From assembly GCA_014379045.1 (NCBI GenBank), contig JACMMK010000269.1, positions 1 to 6,967 of the forward strand: a stretch of DNA of 6,967 nt, written 5' to 3'. The stretch comes from Burkholderiales bacterium (GTDB taxonomy: Bacteria; Pseudomonadota; Gammaproteobacteria; Burkholderiales; CAIKXV01). The stretch's first letter is position 1; every line of letters starts with the position of its first letter. Made by a program: the position numbers and the translations under genes. The notes beneath the pieces were generated by a model. That model worked only from the letters and a program-made list of their open reading frames with translations, was not told the DNA's origin and did not search any database. Shown here one piece after another: positions 1 through 6,904 of the stretch.

Positions 1-36
1 CGCGGGCAGCGGCGGGCACACGCCGCGAACGAAACC

Positions 37-41
37 GGAGG
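37..41 (+). promoter_or_regulatory. Ribosome binding site of the Bug-family gene
   Basis: GGAGG lies 7 bases before the ATG at 49. The reading frame stays open back to base 1, so this site, together with the signal peptide that begins directly at this ATG, decides the start. The 48 bases before the gene show no other feature. Confidence 0.7.
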
Positions 42-48
42 CCTCGCC

Positions 49-1017
49 ATGCACATCGACTTTCGCACTGCCGCGGCGCTTCTGCTCGGCCTCGGCTGCA
101 TCGCCCAGGCGTGCGCGCAGACCTGGCCGGCGAAACCGTTGGGTCTGGTGATCCCGTTCGCCCCCGGTGGCACGACCGACAACATCGGGCGACTGCTCGC
201 GCAGCGGCTGGCCGAGCCCCTGGGACAACCGATGGTCGTCGACAACCGTCCGGGCGCCGGCGGCATGATCGGTGCGGACCTGGTCGCCAAAGCGCCACCC
301 GATGGCTACACGCTGTTGATGATGACGATCGCCTTCGCGATCAACGCCGGCATGCGCCGCGATCTCGCGTTCGATCCGCTCAGAAGTTTTGCGCCGGTGA
401 CGCAACTGGTGTCGTTGCCACTGATGCTGGTCGTGCATCCGTCGGTGCCGGCGAAGTCGGTCAAGGAGTTGATCACGCTCGCGCGCGCGCGCCCCGGGCA
501 GCTGACCTATGCCAGTTCCGGCCATGGCACCTCGCCGCACATGGCCGCGGCGATGTTCACCTGGATGACCCGCACCGACATGATCCACGTGCCGTACAAG
601 GGCAATGCGCCGACATTGAGCGAACTCGTCGGCGGTCAGGTCTCGATGACCTTCGGCATCGCGCACCAGTTCCTGCCGCAGGTCAAATCCGGGCGCCTGC
701 GCGCGCTCGCGGTGACGACCGCGAAGCGCACCGGGTTCGCGCCTGAGCTTCCCACGATCGCCGAGTCGGGGCTCGCCGGCTACGAGATCAGCGCGTGGCA
801 GGGGATCCTCGCGCCGGCGGGCACGCCGCCGGAGATCATCGGCCGGTTCAATCGCGAGATCGGGCGGATCCTGCGCCTGCCCGACGTCGTCGATCGACTG
901 ACCAGCGAGGGCGCCGAGCCGGTCGCGAGCTCGGCTGAAGATTTCGGCGCCTACCTGAAGAGCGAGCTCGCGCGCTGGTCGAAGGTCGGTCAGGCTGCCG
1001 GCATCAAGATCGAGTAG
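49..1017 (+). CDS. Bug/TctC-family periplasmic solute-binding protein
   Basis: This is a tripartite tricarboxylate transporter (TTT) substrate-binding protein of 322 residues, the usual family length. Residues 1-23 form a Sec signal peptide with a hydrophobic core (A8-L15) and an ACA site before Q24. The mature protein starts with the typical W-P-x-K-P segment (26-30). It then shows the ligand-loop motif PFAPGGTTD (36-44), the block NRPGAGG...PPDGYTL (66-89), the second-lobe motif YASSGHGT (154-161) and HVPYKG (180-185). Bug proteins bind small carboxylates or related organic acids in the periplasm; the ligand cannot be read from the sequence. No tctA or tctB membrane gene is in the window, so it is an orphan receptor, as is common in betaproteobacteria. 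It is followed after 10 bases by mog, so the two may be co-transcribed. The family call is secure; the substrate is unknown. Confidence 0.95.
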   Translation: MHIDFRTAAALLLGLGCIAQACAQTWPAKPLGLVIPFAPGGTTDNIGRLLAQRLAEPLGQPMVVDNRPGAGGMIGADLVAKAPPDGYTLLMMTIAFAINAGMRRDLAFDPLRSFAPVTQLVSLPLMLVVHPSVPAKSVKELITLARARPGQLTYASSGHGTSPHMAAAMFTWMTRTDMIHVPYKGNAPTLSELVGGQVSMTFGIAHQFLPQVKSGRLRALAVTTAKRTGFAPELPTIAESGLAGYEISAWQGILAPAGTPPEIIGRFNREIGRILRLPDVVDRLTSEGAEPVASSAEDFGAYLKSELARWSKVGQAAGIKIE

Positions 1018-1027
1018 CCTTCGACCC

Positions 1028-1615
1028 ATGCCCGCCGCTGCAGACCCCACCCCGCTCATCATCGGCCTCGTCTCGATCAGCGATCGCGCCTCGCGCGGCG
1101 TCTACGACGACCTGGGCATCCCAGCGCTCGAAGCGTGGTTCGGCACCGCCCTCGCCTCGCCGTGGACGACCGTCACCCGGCTGATTCCCGACGAACGCGC
1201 GCAGATCGAAGCAACGCTGATCGAACTCGTCGACGACGCGCACTGCGACCTGGTGCTGACTACTGGCGGCACCGGCCCGGCTCCGCGCGACGTCACGCCG
1301 GAGGCGACGCTCGCCGTGGCCGCGCGCGAGATGCCCGGCTTCGGTGAACAGATGCGCCAGATCGGCCTGCGCTTCGTGCCGACGGCGATCCTCTCGCGCC
1401 AGATCGCGGTGATCCGCGGCCGCGCGTTGATCATCAACCTGCCCGGGCAGCCCAAGTCGATCCGCGAGACCCTCGAAGGACTGAAGGACGCCGACGGCCG
1501 TTCGCTGGTGCCCGGTATCTTCGCGGCCGTGCCGTATTGCATCGATCTGCTCGGCGGCCCGCGCATCGAAACGCACGAGGCGGTGGTGAAAGCCTTCCGC
1601 CCGAAGCAGAAATAG
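1028..1615 (+). CDS. mog: Molybdopterin adenylyltransferase Mog
   Basis: The product activates molybdopterin with ATP to give adenylyl-molybdopterin, the step before MoeA inserts molybdenum, in the cytosol. The 195-residue protein follows the Escherichia coli Mog sequence, as I recall it, almost block by block. It has GLVSISDRAS (13-22), RLIPDE (51-56), TTGGTGP (78-84), RDVTP (87-91), REMPGFGEQMR (100-110) and NLPGQPKS (137-144). The two aspartates known to be essential in E. coli (D49 and D82) correspond to D55 and D88, and both are present. The gene starts 10 bases after the Bug gene. No good Shine-Dalgarno sequence precedes the ATG, so translation may depend on coupling to the gene upstream. 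The start is supported by the N-terminus being only about six residues longer than that of E. coli. No other molybdenum cofactor gene is in the window. Confidence 0.97.
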   Translation: MPAAADPTPLIIGLVSISDRASRGVYDDLGIPALEAWFGTALASPWTTVTRLIPDERAQIEATLIELVDDAHCDLVLTTGGTGPAPRDVTPEATLAVAAREMPGFGEQMRQIGLRFVPTAILSRQIAVIRGRALIINLPGQPKSIRETLEGLKDADGRSLVPGIFAAVPYCIDLLGGPRIETHEAVVKAFRPKQK

Positions 1616-1624
1616 GACACTGCG

Positions 1625-2323
1625 ATGAACTCGACAGACCTTCTGGACACCCTCGACGTCGACACCGGACCCGCGCCCGCGGCGGCCGTGATCTGGCTGC
1701 ACGGCCTCGGCGCCGACGGCCGCGACTTCGAACCGATGGTGCCCGAGCTGCGCCTGCCGCCGACGCTGGCGGTGCGTTTCGTGTTTCCCCATGCGCCGAT
1801 GCAGGCGGTGACCATCAACAACGGCCACGTGATGCGGGCCTGGTACGACGTCGCGTTCGGCGATCTCGAAGGCCGTTCGCGCAAGCCCGACGAAGGCGGC
1901 GTGCGGGCCTCGATCGCGCGCATCGAGCAGTTGATCGCACGCGAAACCGCACGCGGCATCGACGCATCGCGCATCGCGATCGCCGGGTTTTCGCAGGGCG
2001 GGGCGATCGCGCTGGCGACCGGACTGCGGCACGCGCAGCCGCTCGCCGGCATCATGGCGCTGTCGACGTATCTGCCGCTCGCCGAGTCGCTGGCCGATGA
2101 GGCAAGCGCTGCCAACCGCGGTATTCCGATCTTCTTCGCCCACGGCAGCGCCGACCCGGTGATCCCGATCGAGATGGCGCGCGCATCGGTTGCGCGCCTG
2201 ACTGCGCTCCACTATGCGGTGCAATGGCACGAGTATCCGATGGCGCACTCGGTCCACCCGCGCGAGATCGCCGACATCCGCGACTGGCTGGTCGGGGTTT
2301 TCGACAACCCGCGCGCGACTTGA
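1625..2323 (+). CDS. Phospholipase/carboxylesterase-family serine hydrolase
   Basis: This is a small alpha/beta-hydrolase of 232 residues, of the family that holds bacterial carboxylesterase EstB and eukaryotic acyl-protein thioesterases. It has no signal peptide and should be cytosolic. The oxyanion-hole segment is LHGLG (25-29). The nucleophile elbow is GFSQGG (121-126) with S123. The acid is D177 in HGSADP (173-178), and the histidine is H208 in PMAHSVH (205-211). The family-typical RAWYDV segment is at 71-76. All catalytic positions are present, so it should be an active esterase on short-chain or aryl esters; the natural substrate is unknown. The gene begins 9 bases after mog, and its AGGA ribosome binding site (1614-1617) overlaps the mog stop codon, which suggests co-transcription. 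No convincing terminator follows it. Confidence 0.93.
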   Translation: MNSTDLLDTLDVDTGPAPAAAVIWLHGLGADGRDFEPMVPELRLPPTLAVRFVFPHAPMQAVTINNGHVMRAWYDVAFGDLEGRSRKPDEGGVRASIARIEQLIARETARGIDASRIAIAGFSQGGAIALATGLRHAQPLAGIMALSTYLPLAESLADEASAANRGIPIFFAHGSADPVIPIEMARASVARLTALHYAVQWHEYPMAHSVHPREIADIRDWLVGVFDNPRAT

Positions 2324-2347
2324 TGTTCGGCCAGGTTTGCCTATGCT
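2320..2347 (+). promoter_or_regulatory. Possible sigma-70-type promoter
   Basis: TTGATG (2320-2325) and TATGCT (2342-2347) are separated by 16 bases. Each hexamer matches four of six consensus positions. The element overlaps the stop codon of the esterase gene and would start a transcript with a leader of roughly 370 bases before the kelch gene. In high-GC DNA such a match can occur by chance, so this is only a candidate. Confidence 0.2.
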
Positions 2348-2420
2348 CCCGCCACATCACCTGTTATCTACGTGACGTGCGCATCGATCGCCCGGGCGCC
2401 GCCCGATGAAGTTGGCGGGA

Positions 2421-2473
2421 CCAGGACCAGGCTCGACCCTTTGGTGCCGTCGACGGCAAGGAATGAGTCCTGG
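2421..2473. repeat. Nested inverted repeat with a 14-base palindrome
   Basis: CCAGGAC (2421-2427) pairs perfectly with GTCCTGG (2467-2473). Between them lies the perfect palindrome TGCCGTCGACGGCA (2445-2458), which as RNA gives a five-pair stem with a TCGA loop. The left arm also belongs to a short period-6 repeat (GACCAG twice, 2420-2431). No T-run follows, so it is not a typical intrinsic terminator. It could be an operator, an RNA structure in the leader of the kelch gene, or chance in GC-rich DNA. Confidence 0.5.
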
Positions 2474-2710
2474 CGCGTGAGCAGTCCCGACTGAGCGTGC
2501 CGTAGCCCCGAGCGGTCAGCGCCGGGCGCGCAGCTTCACGCCGCTGCGCAGGAGGGCATCGCGCTGCGCTCGAAGACCGGCAACGAGATGCATCCCGCAG
2601 ACGCTGAACGTGCCGGTGAATCGCAACGTTCGCCTAACTGAACTGAGCGATGCTTTGCAGGATCGTCGCTCGATTCGGGCGCCGGCCAGGATTTTTCTAT
2701 CCAGCTCCTT

Positions 2711-2715
2711 GGAGG
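2711..2715 (+). promoter_or_regulatory. Ribosome binding site that sets the kelch gene start
   Basis: GGAGG lies 8 bases before the ATG at 2724. An in-frame upstream start at 2610 would add 38 residues in front of the signal peptide and has no such site, so 2724 is preferred. Confidence 0.75.
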
Positions 2716-2723
2716 CGCACAAC

Positions 2724-3767
2724 ATGTCGAACCACGTCACGCGTTACTTGCTGGCAGTGATTTCCGCCGGCGTCTTCCTTGCAGCGCCACGCGTCGAGGC
2801 GCAGGCGCCGATCGATGCTCACTGGACTCAGGCAGCGCCGGCGTCGCTCGCGCGACAGGAACTCTATCCCGCAGTATTGAACGGTCGACTCTACGTGGCG
2901 GGCGGAATACTGACGCCCCCCACCGGTTACTCCGCGCATTTCGAAGCTTATGACCCGCAGACGAATCAATGGACTGTGCTGGCAACTTTGCCGGAGGCGC
3001 GCCATCACATCGCATTGTCGGCGGCCGGGGAATTGCTCTACGCCATTGGTGGCTTCAGCGGAGGCTTTCCGAACTGGCGTGCACAAGCGAGCGTTTACGT
3101 GTACGACGCCGCGACAAACCGGTGGCGGGACGGCGTGCCGTTGCCCGGACCGCGCGCCGAGGGCATCACGGCCACCGTCGGCGAAAAGATCTACGTCATC
3201 GGCGGGCGGGTGCGTGCCAACGCCGATTCCACACACTTCAACGATCACGTAGACACCGTCAGGAGCGACGTGTTCGACCCCGCAGCAAAGCGCTGGACGC
3301 GCATCGCCGATGCGCCTACTGCTCGCAACAGTGCAGCACACGCTGTCATCGACGGCAAGGTATACGTCGTTGGCGGAAGACAGGCGACGAAGCAGGCAGA
3401 CGGCAATCTGCGGCAGGTGAATGTGGGTACGCTCGAAATCTATGATCCCCGAACGAATCGGTGGCAGACGCGCGCCCCGATGCCGCAGGCGCAGGGTGGT
3501 CTGGCAGCGGCGACCGTCGGCGGTAAGCTGTTCGTTTTCGGCGGCGAGCAGTGGGTGCCGGAACAGCAGGTATTCGGCAGTGCGTGGAGATACGACCCGC
3601 TCACCGACCAATGGCAAGCGTTGCCGCCGTTGCCGACGCCCAGGCATGGGCTCGGTGCGGCGGCGATCGGTAACCGCATTCACGTCATCGGAGGGGGCAC
3701 ACGTGTTGGCGGGGCCGGTGCGACGACGGCGCACGAAGTGTTGGTCGTTGGCGAAGCTCGACCGTAG
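2724..3767 (+). CDS. Exported kelch-repeat beta-propeller protein
   Basis: From the start at 2724 the protein has 347 residues. Residues 1-26 form a signal peptide (hydrophobic L9-A21, likely cut after VEA), so it is periplasmic or secreted. The rest is six kelch repeats. The Gly-Gly pairs fall at 60-61, 109-110, 160-161, 217-218, 273-274 and 323-324, and [YF]D...W motifs follow the first five (for example Y76-D77...W83 and Y290-D291...W297). The sixth repeat lacks its last strand. The segment around W34, right after the signal peptide, probably supplies it and closes a six-bladed ring. Kelch propellers are binding or enzymatic scaffolds: periplasmic NanM, a sialate mutarotase, has this fold, but I see nothing that identifies this protein as NanM. 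It stands alone in its orientation, after a 400-base leader, and converges on the next gene. Its base composition is less GC-rich than the neighbours (34 of 60 at 2941-3000 against 44 of 60 at 1861-1920). Confidence 0.9.
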   Translation: MSNHVTRYLLAVISAGVFLAAPRVEAQAPIDAHWTQAAPASLARQELYPAVLNGRLYVAGGILTPPTGYSAHFEAYDPQTNQWTVLATLPEARHHIALSAAGELLYAIGGFSGGFPNWRAQASVYVYDAATNRWRDGVPLPGPRAEGITATVGEKIYVIGGRVRANADSTHFNDHVDTVRSDVFDPAAKRWTRIADAPTARNSAAHAVIDGKVYVVGGRQATKQADGNLRQVNVGTLEIYDPRTNRWQTRAPMPQAQGGLAAATVGGKLFVFGGEQWVPEQQVFGSAWRYDPLTDQWQALPPLPTPRHGLGAAAIGNRIHVIGGGTRVGGAGATTAHEVLVVGEARP

Positions 3768-3819
3768 ACCCAGCCGCGGAGGGGCGCGCGCCTGTGGCTC
3801 TTCGGGAGGGCGGCGGGTT

Positions 3820-3837
3820 GGCCGGGATACCTCGGCC
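3820..3837. terminator. Stem-loop between convergent genes, possible terminator
   Basis: GGCCGGG (3820-3826) pairs with CC and CGGCC (3830-3837) around an ATA loop, with one bulged T at 3832. It lies in the 75-base gap between the ends of the kelch gene and the minus-strand gene and could serve both directions. There is no T-run on either side, so intrinsic termination is uncertain. A 10-base palindrome GGCGCGCGCC is also present at 3783-3792. Confidence 0.3.
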
Positions 3838-3842
3838 GAGAC

Positions 3843-5381
3843 TCAACGCATCACCTCGTACTTGCGCACGCGAAAACGCGCCAGATCGAAATCGTCGCCC
3901 GCCTCCGCCAGTTGCGTCGGCACCAGCATGTAGGGCTTGCCGTTGATCTGAACCGCGAAGCGGCCGCGACTCGAGAACGCACCGACTTCGAGGGCGATGT
4001 CGACCTCGCCGTTGCCGTCGGGACGCGCAGACAGCAGCAGCCCGCGGCGCGTCTCCGAAGATTCGCCCGCGGGTGGCTCGATCGGCTTCAACTCGATCGG
4101 CAGCACCGCGCGCGCCCACAGTTGCAATCCGACATGATGGTCGGTTTCGCTGCTGCGGGAGATCCGGCGCACGACACCGACACCCCAGTAGCGCGACGCT
4201 TCCGGTTTCACGCCAACCATCGCGCCGAGCTTCACCCAATCCCCGCCCAGGTGGCGGATCGTCGCACCGAAGCCGCCGGGGCTCTCGTCGGTCGCGACCC
4301 AGGTCTCGATGTCGATCGGGCGCACCGGCTCGTTGTTCTCGTGCCGATGCACGGTGTCGCGCACCTGGCGAAAACCATGCGACACCATCAGGCGCACGAC
4401 GCTCGATTGGCGCTCGTGACAGCGCGCCGGGGGGCGCACGCCCAGCTGGCGCAGCAGGTGCTCGAGCGTGCTGATGACGAGCGGTACCGAATGCAGTTCG
4501 CCGAGGCGCACCGAGTCCGGGATCAGTTCGCGTTCCTTCACCACGCGCAACAGCGAGGCGATCTCGCCACGTCCGCGCCCGATGCCGAAGTAGCGCCGGT
4601 TCGGACTCGTCGCCACGGCTTTGGTCAGCCGGGCCGGCGGCCGGTGGGTCGCCAGATCGACGTAGTGGGTGGTCTCGTCGACGCGCTGCTTCGACATCAC
4701 GAAGCTGCGCGAGAACCACGCAATCGCCCGCTCGGCGAGTTCGACCTGTGCCGGCAGCATCGAATCGGTGGACGCGGCGCCGAGCACGAGCAGGCGCAGA
4801 TACTCCTGTTGCACCGACGTGTCCCCGTAGGAAACCTGATACGCGCGGATCGGGTTGAGTGCGACACCGGCAGTCTCGGCGAGGGCGAAGGTACTCGCCG
4901 CATTCGCCCACAGATACTGCTGCACCGGTCCGTAACGAAGCGACATCCACTTGAGTTCGGCACCGAGCGCGCGCATCACGCGCGCACAACAGACGGGCAT
5001 CTGTTCGGCGAAGCTGCGCGCCTCCTTCGGCTCGTTCTGAAAACGGTCGAGGCAGCGCAGATAGGCCTGCGCGAGTGCGCGCCAGAAGTCGCCGGCGGAT
5101 TTCCACAGGCGGTTGTCCTGATGCCGGGTCAGCCGCGATGCGCCGATGTACTCGGTACTGATCTTGCGCTGGTGTGGTTTCGCGGCCTGATCGAGCAGGT
5201 CGACCACGTTGTACAGATAGGCGAGCTTGAATCCCTCGGCGCGCAACAGCGACTCGAGGTACGCCGTGGCTTCGTCCAGGCGCGAGACCGGGTCGCCCCC
5301 GCGCAGTTCAGTGATGACCTCGCGCGCCGCCTTGGGCTCGGCGAGCGGGTGATCAGCCTTACCGGCAATCCATCCAAACAT
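3843..5381 (-). CDS. Uncharacterised protein with PilZ-like C-terminal motif
   Basis: The product has 512 residues, with no signal peptide or membrane segment, so it is probably cytosolic. Residues 1 to about 345 look mainly helical, with the conspicuous segments AAKPHQRKISTEY (66-78) and RLWKSAGDFWRALAQAY (91-107). About residues 350-512 look beta-rich. There DESPGG (365-370) fits the [DN]xSxxG half of the PilZ c-di-GMP-binding motif and is followed by GVGVVRR (400-406) and HVGLQL (416-421), in an order similar to PilZ barrels. A clear RxxxR partner is missing, so nucleotide binding is uncertain. I believe similar proteins occur in other betaproteobacteria, but I cannot name a characterised family. 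The ATG at 5381 was chosen because AGGGGA (5393-5398) lies 11 bases before it. The frame runs open far upstream into the transporter gene, which is a high-GC artefact. It lies 164 bases downstream of the transporter gene on the same strand. Confidence 0.8.
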   Translation of the reverse strand: MFGWIAGKADHPLAEPKAAREVITELRGGDPVSRLDEATAYLESLLRAEGFKLAYLYNVVDLLDQAAKPHQRKISTEYIGASRLTRHQDNRLWKSAGDFWRALAQAYLRCLDRFQNEPKEARSFAEQMPVCCARVMRALGAELKWMSLRYGPVQQYLWANAASTFALAETAGVALNPIRAYQVSYGDTSVQQEYLRLLVLGAASTDSMLPAQVELAERAIAWFSRSFVMSKQRVDETTHYVDLATHRPPARLTKAVATSPNRRYFGIGRGRGEIASLLRVVKERELIPDSVRLGELHSVPLVISTLEHLLRQLGVRPPARCHERQSSVVRLMVSHGFRQVRDTVHRHENNEPVRPIDIETWVATDESPGGFGATIRHLGGDWVKLGAMVGVKPEASRYWGVGVVRRISRSSETDHHVGLQLWARAVLPIELKPIEPPAGESSETRRGLLLSARPDGNGEVDIALEVGAFSSRGRFAVQINGKPYMLVPTQLAEAGDDFDLARFRVRKYEVMR

Positions 5382-5384
5382 CGT

Positions 5385-5407
5385 CTGAGCGTTCCCCTGA
5401 GCGTTCC
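5385..5407. repeat. Two 11-base direct copies at the ribosome binding site
   Basis: On the plus strand CTGAGCGTTCC occurs at 5385-5395 and again at 5397-5407, a tandem repeat of period 12. On the coding (minus) strand each copy carries a purine-rich Shine-Dalgarno-like core: GGGGA in the copy nearer the start codon and AAGGA (5405-5409) at the edge of the farther one. It therefore doubles the possible ribosome binding site of the 512-residue protein. Confidence 0.7.
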
Positions 5408-5462
5408 TTGAACCAGCATCTGGAAGCAAGGTGCTCGGCAAATGTTCCAAGGTAACATCAAG

Positions 5463-5498
5463 TTGCAGCGCATTCCAGCCAATTTGCTGGAATTGCAA
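5463..5498. repeat. Stem-loop between the transporter and PilZ-like genes
   Basis: ATTCCAGC (5472-5479) and GCTGGAAT (5486-5493) form a perfect eight-pair stem with a six-base loop. TTGCA (5463-5467) and TGCAA (5494-5498) extend it by five pairs across a four-base bulge. It sits about 50 bases after the stop of the transporter gene on the minus strand and is A/T-richer than its surroundings. No T-run follows it on the minus strand, so it may be a processing or pausing structure or a protein-binding site rather than an intrinsic terminator. Confidence 0.5.
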
Positions 5499-5545
5499 GT
5501 GCGGTGTGCCCTGGCGCCCACGTCGATTCTTACGCGACTGCGGCC

Positions 5546-6904
5546 TCAGCCGTCGACGGGCGCGCCCTGCGTCGTCGCGCACGCGCGGCCCCGGGTCGCA
5601 TCGACGGTGCGCAGTACTGCGAGTCCCGCAACGAAGAAGACGCCGGTGATCAGGATTGCGAGGCGATGGTCGCCGTTCGACACCCAGCTCACGATGCCGT
5701 AACTGACCGGGCCGAGGATCGACGACAGCTTCACGGCAACACCCCAGAGGCCGAAAAATTCCGCACGGCGCGCCGCGGGGCTCAGATAACCGACCAGTGC
5801 CCGTCCCGCCGACTGACTCGCACCCAGGCACAGGCCGACGACGTTGGCGGCGACCCAGAACATCCCCGGGCCCTGTGAGGCCCAGGCCAGACCGATCGCG
5901 ATCAGCCACCCGACCAGCGTGATGGCGAGTGTGCGCACATGCCCGATACGGTCCTGGATCTGGCCGAACGCCGCGGCACCGAGCGCCGCCGTGATGTTGA
6001 CCAGCAGGATCAGCTTGATCGTGTCTGCGGTCTGGAAACCCAGCGCCTGTTCGGCATAGATCGCGGCGAGCGCGACCACGGTCTGTACACCGGCCTGATA
6101 GCACACGATGCACGCCAGGAAGCGCTCGAGATCGGGGTGCGCACGCAGCGCACGCAACGATTCGCGCAGCTGCCCGAACGCCCCTTGCCATACCGCGCCG
6201 TCGACAGCGCGCGCGCCGGGCGCATCCGCGAGGGAAGGCGAGGGCGCGGGTTCGTTCGCACGCGGGCGCGCCCGCTCCTGCAGGTACGCGAACGTGGGGA
6301 TCACCGCCAACGCGAAGATGACCGCGGTGATGAGCATGCACACCGGAACGAAGGCAGCACTGCCCTGCCCCGCCGCCTGCGCATGCGCGACCCAGGCGAG
6401 ACTCGCCCCCAGGCTGATGAGTCCGCCAAGGTAGCCGACCGACCAGCCCCAGCCGGAGAGCTTGCCGAGCGCTTCGGGACGGGCGAGCTCCGGCAGGAAC
6501 GCCGCCACGAGATTCTCGCCCAGACTGAAGAACAGATTCGACGCGATGATCAGTGCGATGCCGAGCCATACGTCACCGGCGCCGACCAGCGCGAGTGCGG
6601 CGGTGAAGCCGACACAGCCCACGGTGGTGAACACGAGCAGCCGCTTCTTGCAGCCATGCAGATCGGCGTAACTGCCGAGCAACGGTCCGAGCACCATCGC
6701 CACCGCGTATGACACCGCGAGCGCGATTGTCCACGCGAGCGTCGCCCAGGGCGCGCCCGCGGCGACGACGCCGACGAAGTAGGCGTTGAACACGGCGGTG
6801 ATCACGACCGTCGTGTAGCCGGAATTCGCGAAGTCGTACATCGCCCACGACAGCGCTTCGCGCGGACGCACGCCGGGGGCGAGGGTGTCGGTGAGCCATT
6901 TCAT
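5546..6904 (-). CDS. UMF1/Atg22-like major facilitator transporter
   Basis: This is an inner-membrane protein of 452 residues with about twelve hydrophobic helices. Six lie at roughly 31-207 and six at 263-432, split by a hydrophilic loop (208-260) rich in Arg, Pro and Ala. The N-terminal SWAMYDFANSGY (19-30) is the hallmark of the UMF1 (Atg22-like) branch of the major facilitator superfamily. The loop after helix 2 has the superfamily motif (GSYAD at 77-81, then KKR at 86-88). The late block QSAGRALVGYLSP...AEFFGLW (364-387) is also typical of this branch. Yeast Atg22 exports amino acids from the vacuole; bacterial members have no settled substrate. The start at 6904 is chosen because SWAMYDFANS then sits at the usual distance. 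The frame is open to the window edge with a possible GTG, but those codons lie over the end of the preceding gene. The start overlaps that gene's stop (ATGA), and no good ribosome binding site is seen, so translational coupling is likely. Confidence 0.93.
   Translation of the reverse strand: MKWLTDTLAPGVRPREALSWAMYDFANSGYTTVVITAVFNAYFVGVVAAGAPWATLAWTIALAVSYAVAMVLGPLLGSYADLHGCKKRLLVFTTVGCVGFTAALALVGAGDVWLGIALIIASNLFFSLGENLVAAFLPELARPEALGKLSGWGWSVGYLGGLISLGASLAWVAHAQAAGQGSAAFVPVCMLITAVIFALAVIPTFAYLQERARPRANEPAPSPSLADAPGARAVDGAVWQGAFGQLRESLRALRAHPDLERFLACIVCYQAGVQTVVALAAIYAEQALGFQTADTIKLILLVNITAALGAAAFGQIQDRIGHVRTLAITLVGWLIAIGLAWASQGPGMFWVAANVVGLCLGASQSAGRALVGYLSPAARRAEFFGLWGVAVKLSSILGPVSYGIVSWVSNGDHRLAILITGVFFVAGLAVLRTVDATRGRACATTQGAPVDG

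Larger units (their letters stand above)
2324..2723. other. 400-base intergenic region with no convincing gene
   Basis: Only very short reading frames are present on the plus strand, for example 24 codons from the ATG at 2406, and none has a ribosome binding site. The minus-strand frame at 2516-2740 resembles no family I know. The region holds the candidate promoter at its left edge, a 10-base palindrome CGCCCGGGCG (2389-2398), the nested inverted repeat at 2421-2473, and an A/T-rich run at 2691-2700 just before the ribosome binding site of the kelch gene. It may be a regulatory leader or a decayed gene; the sequence does not decide. Confidence 0.5.

Noticed and set aside
1004..2257. Long antisense reading frame of 417 codons opposite mog and the esterase gene
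   Set aside because: It mirrors two well-identified genes, is rich in Arg, His and Asp as expected of a GC-rich complement, and resembles no family.
2406..2480. 24-codon plus-strand frame as a possible leader peptide
   Set aside because: There is no ribosome binding site, and the Gly/Pro/Arg-rich product gives no regulatory codon pattern.
2630..2637. GCCTAAC, resembling one end of an integron attC site
   Set aside because: No matching GTTRRRY partner lies at a suitable distance on either strand, and no cassette or integrase is present.
2610..2723. N-terminal extension of the kelch protein from the upstream in-frame start
   Set aside because: It would bury the signal peptide behind 38 residues, while the ATG at 2724 has GGAGG at ideal spacing.
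2516..2740. Minus-strand frame of 74 codons in the gap before the kelch gene
   Set aside because: It runs antisense over the kelch ribosome binding site and start, has no ribosome binding site of its own that I can see, and resembles nothing known.
3912..5411. Plus-strand reading frame of 499 codons opposite the PilZ-like gene
   Set aside because: The minus-strand frame has a ribosome binding site and protein-like composition, while this one has the low-complexity Arg/His-rich look of a high-GC shadow.
5382..6569. Upstream extension of the PilZ-like frame by 396 codons across the transporter gene
   Set aside because: The overlapped region codes for a clear UMF1 transporter in another frame, and the extension is Arg/Gly-rich and not protein-like; the frame is open only because stops are rare in GC-rich DNA.
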